This document shows, piece after piece, positions 1 through 60,114 of a stretch of DNA of 64,000 bases. Position numbers and translations under genes: made by a program. Source of the stretch: Liolophura sinensis. Lineage: Eukaryota > Mollusca > Polyplacophora > Chitonida > Chitonidae. Below the pieces are notes generated by a model. It had not been told where the DNA came from, searched no databases, and worked only from the letters and a program-made list of their open reading frames with translations. Numbering within the stretch: position 1 is the stretch's first letter; every line of letters starts with the position of its first letter. Location: positions 18,387,764-18,451,763 of the forward strand of contig NC_088306.1 in the NCBI RefSeq assembly GCF_032854445.1. The letters are read 5' to 3'.

Positions 1-269
1 ATTTTGTGACATTTATTTGCCTCTTAAAAAAATCACTTTTTTGTGGATGAAATTTAAGGCCAATTACGGTAATTATATTCAAGTCTTCCAGAATCACCAG
101 GAACTCTTTCTTTTATGCTAACCAAAAATGAAACTCGCAGCAAAATATGTACAGTATATTCATTCGTTTTTTGGATTGTTGTTGAAAGCTGTAATCAAGA
201 ACTTTCTCTTATACGATAATGGACAGTTTTATGAATGGAGAAAACCTGTTACTTGCAACTTTTCCACTT

Positions 270-477
270 ATATATTTTATTTATTTGATTGGTGTTTTAC
301 CAATATTTCTTAAATAGAAACCTATGACCATCTGCACGTTGCTGGAAGACATTCCCACGTATAGCCACAGAGGAAGCCAGCATGAGCTGGACTTGAACTC
401 ACAGCGACCACATTGGTGAGAGACTCCTGGGTCATTACGCTGCGCTAGCGCGCTAACCAACTGAGCCACAGAGTCCC
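270..477 (-). repeat. SINE family A, internally deleted copy with TSD
   Basis: The copy lies head-right: a tRNA-like head (reverse complement of GGCTCAGTTGGTTAGCGCGC) and a T-rich TTTATT tail at the left. It is flanked by a 12-bp direct repeat ACTTTTCCACTT at 258-269 and 478-489. Part of the central domain is missing. Confidence 0.85.
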
Positions 478-640
478 ACTTTTCCACTTCAGACATGCAT
501 CATACTGGCAGATCCCCAAAGAACTTCATGTAACATCACACAAGCACATCCTAACATGAACATCCAAATAAAAATAGAAACAGAAACATACACAGATGAT
601 AGCAAACATGTACATGTACAAGTACATAAACTCAACTTAC

Positions 641-723
641 TTTTTCCTCTCAGCCCTCCATTTAGCTACATCTTCAGGACTTTCAAATTTCCAGATTTTC
701 TTGGCCAACCCAGTTTTGTGTTG
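641..723 (-). CDS. NUFIP1: NUFIP1-like exon 4 (start of PEP motif)
   Basis: Encodes QHKTGLAKKIWKFESPED followed by VAKWRAERK. It ends in phase 2 at donor GTAAGTTG. The expected continuation of the motif (N-Y-P-T in vertebrates) would be in the next exon, which I cannot find between 1 and 640, so it probably lies outside the window. Confidence 0.82.
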
Positions 724-3492
724 CTACATCAAACAAACATACGTTTTGTTCAGTCTTTAAAGAATACTTCCTTTTTTACAATCATTATTAGTCAGTTTAG
801 TCAAGCATGTATTCATATATACAAGTGGTGCTACAACTTGCAAATCACCAACACTCACAGATGTAGGCGATGGTAAACACACATGGAAAGTGTGACTGTG
901 TTAATTTCCATACCTTTTGTCAGAAATCTTCTATGTTTATTTGAAAACAGCATGACCCTTTTGGACTGAGATAAGCAAAAAGTTAATACAAAGCAAACTA
1001 GGGTGAACTAATTTTACTACATATAGTTGAAGAACTACAGACAAAAAGATTTGCATTGTTTCTGGACAGACCAGTTGAGTTATGATACTTGCAATGGTTC
1101 CTGACAAACTTACCAAGCTGTAATGACTTTGCACTGGTTGTTGACAAACTCAAAAAGTTATAATGATGTTGCACTGGTTGTTGACAGACCTAACAGTGAG
1201 TTAGTGCTTGGGGTTTAGCTTTGTACTTAACAATTTTTCAGTCATATGACAATGAAGGTATCCTTCGAGTGCATGTAATGTGCATCCTTGTTGCAGGACG
1301 GATTTCCACCACTCTTTTATCTAGTGCTGCTGCACTGACATGCCTTACCGAAGGCAACTAAGCCGACCTGCCCGGGCCATTATACTGATACGGGTCAACC
1401 AGGCGTTGCACTATCACGTTCATGCTGAACGCCAAGTGAGTCTTAGGTGTGACTCGACCCAGGATTGACCCTGGATCTATTGCTCCTGAATCGGATGCTC
1501 AACCAACTGTGCTAGCGGTGAAGTGACAGACCTAACAAGTCATAATGATATTGCACTGGTTGTTGACAAACTAATAAAGTCATAATGAAACTGCACTGAT
1601 TTTTGACAGACTTACGAAGTATTAATAAAGTTGCACTGGTTGTTGATAGGCTTACCAAGTGTAAATGAAGTTGCACTGGTTGTTGACAAACTTACCAAGT
1701 TATAATGAAGTTGTACCAGTTTTGGAGCAGCAGTGTATGGACATCCCTCAACTTTACACTGAAAAAAAAAAAACAACAAGAAAGATTTTAAAAAGATCAA
1801 ATTGTAAAATAACGAGAACTAAATTCAGTATAAACCTTAAATAAACCTCATTTTTCAGAACTTGATCAGTGAAAACAGATGTAATTGACAGTTAACTAGA
1901 TTTTCAAACAAACTGCTATGTACAGTTGTGAATATATTTGGTCTGTACATATGTATAAAAAAACCCAGCAAGGTTAAATGACGTTCTAAAGTTTTAGCCT
2001 TGCTGGACCTGAATGAACCACTCTTTCTAGCTGAATACACATGTATCTACCTTCTGATGCGCTCCTATGTGAATGTCATAGCCTTCCTTAGTTTTGAAGC
2101 CTTTATCACAAATGTCACAGTAAAAAGCATTGTTCTCTGCCAGATCTCGCTTGTCCACTTTTGGTTTATTCTGCTTCTGAAAATAATACAAGAGACAGTA
2201 TACAGTATACTAATAACATAACTGAAGATGTTTCAAACCAAGAACATTGATATAATTGGGCCAATCAGATCTGTCCTTGACCACAAGGGGTGTGAGCTCA
2301 AATCCATATCTAGCTTCATGGTTGTGGCATCAAGATAAGAGGGGTTTTTTTTTCAGGTACAGAAGATGATTCAATAACAATATAATCCCTATGTATTTAT
2401 ACAAAGTTGATAAAATTTTATAACGGCAGTATAATTAGCTGCAATACTATTATAGCGTTCAAAACTTTAATGCGATTGAAGGACAGATTAAGTGACTAGC
2501 TACTGCACAGAGTTCTACTTACACAATACCTACATTTCCCTATTTTGTAAATTTATTTACTTGATTCATGTTCACGCCATACTCAAGAACATTTCATTTA
2601 TATGAGGGCAGCCAGCATTATGGTTGGAGCAAACCAGGCAGAACCTAAGGAAATCCACGATCACCCACTACTTTGTGTTAATGCCTGATGCAAAATTTCT
2701 CACCATTTTATTTGCTCTTATGAGATATACATAATGTGTAGTTCACAACAAAGGGAATGTTTGCAGATCTGCCAGTATGATGCATGTCTCAAGCCAATTT
2801 ACACAATCAAACAATATTACATGGTCCATGCTAGTCATCTCAGAGGTAATTCTGCGAGATAAATGATCTCCCTTCTTATTTAACATTCTAACATTTACCT
2901 TGTCTACCCACCATATGAATGTGAGAAATATAAATTATGGAAGTAGTACATTTGACGTTGGTGAATAAGCCAAGTTGGCATTTCAGTTTTTAACTGTACA
3001 CATTATTGTATCCAAGAAGATGACTAGGTTATTGATCATACTGATCAGTCAGGTTTCTTGTTCGAATCCAAAACATGACTTTGTTGTAGTTTTAAAACTA
3101 AAATGAAATAAATAAGTCATCACAACAGTAACAATTTCACAGACAGTGAACGAGGCGAACTTTGGTACCCTTTTCTCCTGTTTTCTATTCGCATTATTGC
3201 CACCTGGACTGCAAGGGTTGCTGTGTCTTGGATGTTGATGTAATAGCTTGGGTCTGTGATCTTGATAAAACGCACCCCTCGGTGGGCCCCCTGGTCTAAC
3301 AAATCTCTGGAATGGAGGGGGTCCATGAGGTATTATTCCGGGTGGAAACGGGCGGTGCGAACGAAAAGGGCCGGGTCTTCCCGCAAAAGGCCTCATTGGC
3401 CGGTGCATTCCATCAATGGGAAAAGGCCTCCGTACCTGGCCATTTCCACCAAAGAACATTCCCCTCGGAGGGCCTCTAGGAAAGAATGCCAT
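641..3492 (-). CDS. NUFIP1: NUFIP1-like protein, 5' part of gene (exons 3169-3492, 2051-2176, 1696-1758, 641-723)
   Basis: The four exons read in a consistent frame. The N-terminus is rich in Pro, Gly, Arg and Phe (MAFFPRGPPRG...). A zinc-finger exon carries FYCDICDKGF and a downstream His (IGAH). A third exon encodes CKVEGCPYTA, a second Cys pair, and a fourth encodes ESPEDVAKWRAERK. This order (disordered N-terminus, C2H2 finger, KC..EGC segment, then the P-E-x-x-x-x-W-R-x-E-R motif) is that of NUFIP1. From knowledge of the family, NUFIP1 is a nuclear RNA-binding factor that bridges the R2TP chaperone and SNU13 during box C/D snoRNP assembly; the W-R-x-E-R stretch begins the SNU13-binding PEP motif. 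The start is chosen at MAFF (A at -3, G at +4). The C-terminal half is missing because the gene runs off the left edge. The exon 1 donor (GTACCA) is weak and uncertain. Confidence 0.85.
1034..1700. repeat. 40-bp minisatellite built on a NUFIP1 exon end and 5' splice site
   Basis: Unit markers GCACTGGTTG occur at 1131 and 1171. After removing the SINE and one TSD copy, the next (1553) is again 40 bp on. On the minus strand units read exon-like CATTATAACTTG followed by GTAAGT; donor-like copies (CTTG or CTTC, then GTAAG) recur at about 1110, 1611, 1651 and 1690. About eight units, decaying to the left. Confidence 0.88.
1196..1523 (-). repeat. SINE family B, with 14-bp TSD, nested in minisatellite
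   Basis: The tRNA-like head is at the right (reverse complement of the AGCACAGTTGG type) and the tail GCTTGGGGTTTAG type is at the left. It is flanked by TGACAGACCTAACA at 1182-1195 and 1524-1537. Removing it restores the 40-bp array register. Confidence 0.92.
1696..1758 (-). CDS. NUFIP1: NUFIP1-like exon 3 (CKVEGCPYTAAPK)
   Basis: This is 21 codons in phase 0, preceded by a T-rich tract and CAG, and ending AACTTG before donor GTAAGTTTG. It corresponds to the segment that directly follows the finger in vertebrate NUFIP1. The exon's last ~25 bases and its donor are the repeat unit of the 40-bp minisatellite to its left (1034-1700). Confidence 0.88.
2051..2176 (-). CDS. NUFIP1: NUFIP1-like zinc-finger exon
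   Basis: This is 42 codons in phase 0 at both ends, with acceptor TATTTTCAG and donor GTAGAT. It encodes a basic lead (KQNKPKVDKRD) and the finger FYCDICDKGFKTKEGYDIH followed by a second His five residues later. This matches the single diagnostic C2H2 finger of the NUFIP1 family. Confidence 0.9.
2535..2650 (-). repeat. SINE family A fragment
   Basis: Degenerate tail and core of the family (ACGCCATACTCAAGAACATT) followed by the GCAGCCAGCATTATGG segment. The head is missing. Confidence 0.65.
3169..3492 (-). CDS. NUFIP1: NUFIP1-like exon 1 (start codon)
   Basis: Encodes about 108 residues of low-complexity sequence rich in Pro, Gly, Arg, Phe and His, typical of the disordered NUFIP1 N-terminus. 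The reading frame stays open to 3049, so the donor is not fixed. A GTACCA donor at 3168 gives phase 0, which fits the next exon. An upstream in-frame ATG near 3546 exists but has a less convincing context. Confidence 0.7.
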
Positions 3493-3762
3493 GTTACCTT
3501 TAAGTAAGCACAGTTTTGAACAATGTCGGTTATTAAAATTTGTCAAAACTTAGATTTACATTCAGTGACTTCGCCAGCCATGAGCGCTTCCTGAACATGT
3601 GCGCGTTGAGGTCAAGGCCATCAAAGTTCCGAGGTAAACCATAATACTCTATTTTCATTGGTCACATTTCGAACGACCCAGTAGATTTGACCAACCGCTA
3701 TAAACGGATTTCTTTTTCTGCCACACAGAGATTCCGCTGTAAACACAGAGTCAACGAGCAAA
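3493..3762. promoter_or_regulatory. Probable bidirectional promoter, NUFIP1-like / ANKRD42
   Basis: Only 270 bp separate the two divergent start codons, so both 5' UTRs and core promoters must lie here. An inverted CCAAT box (CATTGGTC) is visible near 3656-3663 and no clear TATA box is placed for either gene. The region is locally richer in CpG (for example TTTCGAACGACC, AACCGC) than the surrounding introns. Promoter function is inferred from layout. Confidence 0.6.
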
Positions 3763-14011
<10,249 letters not shown>

Positions 14012-14867
14012 ACAGTTGTCCTGAATGAGAAATTCGCGTCGTTTGTCGTGAATGAGAAATTCTCATCAGTTGTCATGCGTGAGAAATTCTCATCAATTGT
14101 CATTACCTTTAGAATTGTGGCCATTACCTTTAGAATTGTGGCCATTGTTGCTCAGATCTGTATGTATCAAAAGTTAAGCGCACTCTCGACTCCTGTCTCA
14201 TTTTATGTTGTGTTGTCAATGACCTTGCAAAGTACACTTTTTGTGGGAGTTTCTTGGTCATTCCGTTGTAAAGATTTTCTTACAACAACTGGTCAGCAAC
14301 AGTTGAAGGTTGAAATGTAAGTACTGTTGGTTCAGTTGCTGCTGTGAGTCAGGAGTTGAGTCAGGTGTCGAGGCAGGTGTTGGGTGTCGGTGTCAGGTGT
14401 CAGGCAAAGAAGCAGTGTTGTTCTGTTAATTAACAACAAATACAGTCAAATAAGTAAGTGATGTTGTCATACGCCTTTGTGAGAAAAGTACAACTGTATA
14501 CTTCCAGGTGAACATATGTATTAGAATGGCTTTTCACTCAGTGAACTTTTGTATTGATGATGGCAATTGTGTCATGTCCGTTGTAGTCAAACATAAAGTC
14601 TGTTTCAGACTTTTTTTTGATCTCTGAATTTGGGAATTTAAAGCCATCAAATTTGCATGAAAGCCGCACTAAGAGTGCATTGGTTGATGTAATGACAACA
14701 GAGGTCAGTGCACTTGGAACTGTTACAGTATAACATTTGTGTAGACAGTAAACTACATGTGCATCTACAGTATAATGTTCTCCATGATTTTCCACTTGTG
14801 GATCTCCATGAGGCTTTTAGCGGTTCAGTACCATTTACCTAGCCTTCATCTGCTGTAAGTGTCCTCT
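14012..14867 (+). other. Probable 3' UTR and flank of ANKRD42
   Basis: Sequence after the stop contains a short tandem repeat of ~30 bp (14030-14100, unit around GAATGAGAAATTC) and a 21-bp duplication (14101-14146, CATTACCTTTAGAATTGTGG). No convincing AATAAA was found close by, so the transcript end is not placed. Confidence 0.4.
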
Positions 14868-15075
14868 GTGTCAGAGTGGTTAGTGTGCTAGCACAGCACA
14901 TGAATCGATAGCCTCTCACCGATGTGGTTGCAGGGAGTTCAGATCTAACTAATGGGGGCTTTCTCTCTGGGTTCTATCTGGGAAGGTCTGTCAGCTACCT
15001 GCGGATGGTTGTGAGCATCCCAGTTTCCTCCCACTATAATTCTCTCTGCCGTTGTATAATTAAACTATTCTTGAG
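14868..15075 (+). repeat. SINE family A, diverged copy
   Basis: Head GTGTCAGAGTGGTTAGTGTG, core GGGAAGGTCTGTCAGC, and tail similarity to ~15075. Confidence 0.7.
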
Positions 15076-16160
15076 AAAGTTGATAAACTCACAAACACCA
15101 GTAGCTCCTTTTTTTCATTCAAAGCTGTAAAGACTTGAACATAAATAGCAAGCTGTTTAGCTTCTCACAGCCTATTTCGTTCAAATCAGGCGATTTTCGA
15201 AGGTATTGTATCGTTACAATCAGATATCATTCGCTAAATGTCTATGTTTTTTTGTTTTATCTTTTTATTATAGAAGCTTTCAGGTCAAATTTAGCACACA
15301 TACATGGTGGGTTTTTGCATTGATATTTTTTCATCATTTATGTGAGAAATGTACAGGTATCCTCGGACCTTGTGTTATTTAGTTCAAGGTACTGTCACAT
15401 AGTTTAAACACATATAGGTTATAAGGCAGGCCAATTTATTACCTTTTGGACTTACTGTTTTATGAATTTAATTAACATATTTATATACATATGCATACTG
15501 TGATATACAGTTTACCTTCATTATATAAATATACACATTTGATGTTTAGCAATGTGAACTATAATTGTTAATATGGATATATTTATGGTATTTCATTCTA
15601 AATTGTAAAATTTGTACATTTTAAAATGTTCGTGGATTCCAAACATACAGATGTTTGTTTATAATGTTTGAGGAATTTTTCACCCTCAAGACTGATTTCA
15701 GACTTGTTTTTGAAATCATAGTATAATGTAGCACGGGGAAGATCTAAAGACTTCAGTGCATATAAAATTTGTTTTGGAATTGGCGTCAGTTTCAGGTAGG
15801 ACATTTACTTATAGATGTATCAGCAATCAGTGTACTGTTTGTTTCTTTTTTTGTTTTGTTTTTTTTAATTCTTTCATTGCTAATTATATTTTTACTTGTT
15901 GCCGTCCAAATCATTGTATAATCAGCTCATTAAACGTGACCTGCAAAACTATTTTCACTATATTTAAAGTTTTTTCTACATATTAATAGACTGAACCCTT
16001 GATCAATGAACTGAGGTTCTTGTCACCAAGAGAAAAGGACAGATAAACTCATGTTGTGGTCATTAAAAATATTATATGAACATACTAAATTTTTATTTCT
16101 TTGTTTATTTGATCACTGTTTAACATGCCATATTCCAGAATATAACACGTTTTTCATATG
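15076..16160. other. Intergenic, nothing recognised
   Basis: AT-rich sequence with no exon-like segment, no protein similarity and no strong repeat that I could define. It may include the distal ANKRD42 3' UTR. Confidence 0.4.
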
Positions 16161-16166
16161 TTTTCA

Positions 16167-16432
16167 GGCCTCCGTGGCTCAGTTGGTTAGCGCACTAACG
16201 GAGCGTGATGACCCAGGAGTCTCTCACCAATGCGGTCGCTGTGAGATCAAGTCCAGCTCATCCTGGCTTCCTCTCCGGCCGTAAGTGGGAAGGTCTGCCA
16301 GCAACCTGCGGATGGTTGTGGGTTTCCCTCGGGCTGTGCCCGGTTTCCACCCACCATAATGCTGGCTGCCGTTGTATAAGTGAAATATTCTTGAGTACGG
16401 CGTAAAACACCAATCAAATAAATAAATAAATA
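16167..16432 (+). repeat. SINE family A, full-length copy
   Basis: Complete element: tRNA-like head with an A box at GGCTCAGTTGGTTAGCGC and a B-box-like GAGATCAAGTCC. A ~150-bp central domain follows (GGGAAGGTCTGCCAGCAAC ... GCTGGCTGCCGTTGTATAAG), then ATTCTTGAGTACGGCGTAAA and an (AAATA)n tail. A good reference copy for this window. Confidence 0.88.
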
Positions 16433-16809
16433 AGAATGGGAAACTCGTGTTCAGGCTTTACAAAATAGCCTTAGTTCCAGTGGAACACATCATTTTCTTT
16501 CGTCTCTGCAGAGTGTAATAGTGCAATAATTGCTCAGGTCTAGGAATAACCAGTTTTAATGGGAGGCTTATGGATGTTTTACACAAATGGTCCAAATGGC
16601 AGTAGAACACATTCATTTCTTCTGTGACAGTGCAGTGCTCATGTACTGCTTAGGTATTTTATGAGTCCATATACACCGATAATGGTGACGCAATAAGAGG
16701 AAAGCACAAAAAAGTTCCTAGCTTCAAACCGCTTTTTCTACAGAAGGGAAGGAGTTGTATGAGATCCCCGTTGTCAGTTGCAAAAACCGATGAGTGCCTG
16801 GGGAAATCA

Positions 16810-16955
16810 CCTACCTGTGGCAAGCTACTTATGAACTGGTCTGCCAACAACCGGGCTCTGCCCGATTCCCTGCCACCGTAATGCTGGCCTCCGTCACATA
16901 AGTGAAATATTCTTGAGTACAGCGTAAAATGCCATTCAAATAAACAAATAACCGT
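16810..16955 (+). repeat. SINE family A, 5'-truncated
   Basis: Contains only the 3' half: ACAACCGGGCTCTGCCCG through GAAATATTCTTGAGTACAGC and AAATAAACAAATAA. Confidence 0.75.
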
Positions 16956-17145
16956 ATGAACTTTTCCATGTGGATGTACACCATACTGGTGGAAAAAAAA
17001 AAAAAGTGTTCTTCAACCAGGGTCCCACAAGCAGTGAGAGAGGGTGCACAACTGGGTTTAGAAGCTTCTCCTTGTGTATCTCGGAGATTGAAAGGTAAGA
17101 CCAGCTCCTAACTGACGGCTGGATATATACGATTCCACAAAGTCA

Positions 17146-17346
17146 ATTCCACAAAGCCCCTGTCTGATCTAAGTCAAAAGTAAAGATCTCATCACAGTGC
17201 TTAGATTCTTGTACTGAATGTGGACACCTTTGTCTTAAGGTAACATTGAGGTGGTCAAAAATTTAATTTATAAAGCCCTAAATTAAGCTATAATACCCAA
17301 TCTCAAATTTGGACCTCGATCAAAAATGGCTCTGGAATCAAGCCCA
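17146..17346. mobile_element. MITE family D
   Basis: Left end CAATTCCACAAAGCCCCTGT and right end AAAAATGGCTCTGGAATC are imperfect inverted repeats. Interior GTGGACACCTTTGTCTTAAG is shared with the other copies. Confidence 0.65.
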
Positions 17347-17466
17347 GATAATGCATGACAGGAAGAGATTCGATGGGATTAAATGTATGTTGTTCAGCGG
17401 ATGTGGCCTAAAATCAGAACCCTCTGACAGTTAAGCATATCTACTGCAACTAAAATACATATTCAA

Positions 17467-17570
17467 ATTATTTATTTATTTATTTAATTGGTGCTATATG
17501 CCATGCCCAAGAACATTTCACTTACACCACGGTCACCAGAATTATGGTGGAATGAAACCATGCAGTCCAG
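17467..17570 (-). repeat. SINE family A, tail fragment
   Basis: TTTATTTATTTATTTAATTG followed by CCAAGAACATTTCACTTA; the head is missing. Confidence 0.65.
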
Positions 17571-17707
17571 CATGAGATGAATTTGAGATGAAACGAGATG
17601 AATAACTTGAGTAAATTAGTTATGATGTGGTAAAACCAAACAAAAAATATCAAATAGATTTGCATGAAAACACGGAGCTGTTGTTGAAAAGTGTACTAGC
17701 AATCAAG

Positions 17708-17935
17708 ACCAGGGATCAATTCCACAAAACCATTTCTGACAGAATTTAAGAACTGCTCTTAGTTTTTAATACTGGAAGTTGAAATTTGGACACATTTGCC
17801 TCAAGATAACATTAAGGACGTGGAAAAAATTTTAATTTCTAAGGCCTAAAAATAAACTTGAAGATCATATTTCAAATTTAAAATTTTTAAAGTCAGAAAT
17901 GGCTTTGTGAAACCGTCCCCAGTATTAGAATAAGA
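17708..17935. mobile_element. MITE family D
   Basis: Left end ATCAATTCCACAAAACCATT and right end AGTCAGAAATGGCTTTGTGA are inverted repeats. Interior TTTGGACACATTTGCCTCAA. Confidence 0.7.
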
Positions 17936-17976
17936 TTTTCTTTTTTTTGCCATTTTTACAATCTTTGGCTTTGATC

Positions 17977-18195
17977 CCAGGCCCCAGGATCACAAATTAA
18001 TCTTGGACGTAAGTCAGAATTTCAGTCAATAGAATTGTATGTTCCTTTCCTTTATTTTAGGTGAAATTTGTTTTACAATAACTCACCCACAATTTATGTT
18101 GCTATGCAGTACTTTGACTTTGTTGCGTAAGAAATAACAATTTTATAGTGATGTGAAATTTTGACTCAAGCCTCATATTGCTTCATGATCCCGAC
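17977..18195. mobile_element. Palindromic element F
   Basis: CCAGGATCACAAATTAATCT at left and TTCATGATCCCGACCTGG at right are imperfect inverted repeats. Related sequence occurs at 41690-42236. Confidence 0.5.
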
Positions 18196-18374
18196 CTGGA
18201 GGCAGATGCTCTTACCAATAGGCCACTGAAGCATTCAAGAAAAGAACGGTGCTCAGATTGTAGTCTGACTGAACCACTGACTTCTCCAGCAAATTACACA
18301 CCAAATTCCTAAGGGGTGTCACATTTGACCATTAAGAACACACCACAAATATTTAGGTGGACTTGTTAAAATAT

Positions 18375-19622
18375 TTTATTTGCACCATGACTGACAAAAC
18401 AGAATCTTATTGAGCTGATAAGAAAAAAACTGGATTTGTCTTGAGTATATTTCTGGTAACAACTTTTCAAGAAACTGGCATAAAAAAAAAAAAGAAAAGT
18501 GTGAACTAGAGACAACATTTCAATTTTTTTCAAACTTCACCTTCCTAAAAATTTTACTCCAGTCCGAGAAATGCTGAATGAAAGTTAACAAGCACCAAAT
18601 ATTGAAAATACGACGACTGCACACTTATGGCACAGATTTAATTTCCGAGCAGCATTTCTCAGACCAAACTGTTTCCTATTTATTTTTTTTTGATTACGGA
18701 TCAGAGCAAACCCTTTGCACAGTTCAAAGAGATTTGGGTTAAAAGACAATCTGTACAGTTTTGTATTAAACGTTGTTGGAGCTGAGAGTCCTAACATCAC
18801 AGATACATGTATATTCCCTTACATCAAACAAAAACATGGCAGTGTTATTATCATCAGCCATTCCACAGGCTGAAAGAACGAGACAAACATAAGAACAACG
18901 AAAAAAAAAAAGGTCAGGTAATATTATATATGAATACACTACCAGTTTACATTTTTAATACGGACGATTGGCACTTGGGGGAGCCACCTGTCTGAACAAA
19001 CAATGGTGGCTTCTCTAAACTAGAACACACATTTTTAATACAGCTACTGCAACATGGCGGTGTGACACATGAAAATTGGTGGCATGGATAAATTTAAGTC
19101 CAAAAGATTTATTCAACCAAATTTTTTCACTGAAACTTATCAGAGCCATCAAAATTAGTCCATCCTTCCAAACCCAGAACATGTACAGTATGTTGCTATT
19201 ACGATAAAATATCGTAAAAAAAAAAAAAACCCGAACTAAATACAGAAATCATGCTGCGTATCATACAGTGAGCTTGGCTAGACACAAAACCTATATCAAA
19301 AACATATCAGACTATGGCAATTCAGTTTTAATTATGAGTATAAAAACACGGTAATAATGAGAATTACTGACACCTTCCATCAGTTCAGAAGTAAGATTCG
19401 CTGAATAATCCATACGAATGTGGAAATTAAAATCTTCGTTGAATAACGTCTGTCTTTCGTCTCCAGGCCCAATGCGCATAAATATAACCAAACCTGGAGA
19501 GAAAACTACTGGTGCACATATCCCACCCTTCTGGAAATGTGCTCCTTGATTAAGAATAGAAAAAACCCTAACCAATATATATTGCCATTTTTTTCCTCTG
19601 TGTTTTAAATTGTTGAAATTCT
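18375..19622 (-). other. Probable 3' UTR of the COL4 gene
   Basis: Sequence downstream of the stop with no other gene. On the minus strand AATAAA occurs at 18679-18684 and again at 18375-18380. Either could end the transcript, giving a 3' UTR of ~0.95 or ~1.25 kb. Extent is inference. Confidence 0.4.
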
Positions 19623-59228
<39,606 letters not shown>

Positions 59229-59439
59229 CTGGAACAAAAAAAAAACAAAACAGAAAAACCATGAGGAATAATACAACACTATATTTTAGCCTTTTTACAA
59301 GATTTACAGCAAGTAAAAGTGAACTTGTGGCCAGTCATAAACTGTCTGCTCGCACGGTGCTTGATCCTGCATACCTCAATAAAATCTAAACGTCTCAGAA
59401 GTTGTATCAATTTTAGTCAAAAGCTGCAAATGAAATGGG

Positions 59440-59700
59440 GGTCTCTGAGTCAAAGTGGTTCACGTGCCATCTCGGTGCAATGAACCAGAAGCCTCTTACT
59501 AATGTGGTCGCTGTGAGTTGAAGTCCAGCTCGTGCTGGCTTCCTCTCCAGCTGTACGTGGGAAAGGCCTGCCAGCAACCTGCCGATGGCTGTGGATTTCA
59601 ACCAGGCTCTGCCCGGTTTCCTCCCACCCAAATGCTGGCTACCGTCGTATAAGTGAAATATTGTTGAGAGTGGCTTAAAACACCAATCAAATAAATAAAT
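59440..59700 (+). repeat. SINE family A, diverged full-length copy
   Basis: Head (CTCTGAGTCAAAGTGG), B box (GAGTTGAAGTCC), core and AAATAAATAAATG tail. It lies just 5' of the first COL4 exon in the window. Confidence 0.8.
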
Positions 59701-59750
59701 GAAAGCACATGATACGGTACTGGCTCTATGTCCATTTGAAATATGGAGTC

Positions 59751-60100
59751 AAGTGATGGAGTGAGTGAGTGCTTGGGGTTTAGTGTCGTACTTAACAATT
59801 TTTCAGTCGCAAGATGACGAAGGAATCCTTAGAGTGCATGTGATGTGCCTCCCTGTTGCAGGACGGATTTCCACCGCTCTTTTATCTAGTGCTGCTTCAC
59901 TGAAACGACTTGCCAAAGGCATGTAAGTTGCCCCGCCCGAGCCATTATACTGATGCGGGTCAACCAATCGTTGCACTATGCCCCTCCATGCTGAATGCCA
60001 AGTTAAAACTTCCTCTTTTAAGGTGTGACTCGACCCAGGATTGACCCTGGATCTACCGCTCCCGAAGCGGACGCTCTACCAACTGTGCTATCGGGGCCAG
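59751..60100 (-). repeat. SINE family B, full length with 14-bp TSD
   Basis: Reference copy: (GAGT)n tail end at left, tRNA-like head at right (CCAACTGTGCTATCGGGGCC). It is flanked by TGAAATATGGAGTC at 59737-59750 and 60101-60114. Confidence 0.92.
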
Positions 60101-60114
60101 TGAAATATGGAGTC

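Noticed and set aside
16167-16260. Possible tRNA gene at GGCTCAGTTGGTTAGCGC
   Set aside because: It is continuous with the SINE A core and tail, and the same head recurs in many dispersed copies.
18585-18800. Possible extra gene in the 18.6 kb region
   Set aside because: No homology or splice context; it overlaps the probable COL4 3' UTR with its AATAAA signals.
60061-60100. Possible tRNA gene (TAGCACAGTTGGTAGAGCG type head)
   Set aside because: It is the head of a SINE B copy flanked by target-site duplications; the full tRNA cloverleaf is not intact.
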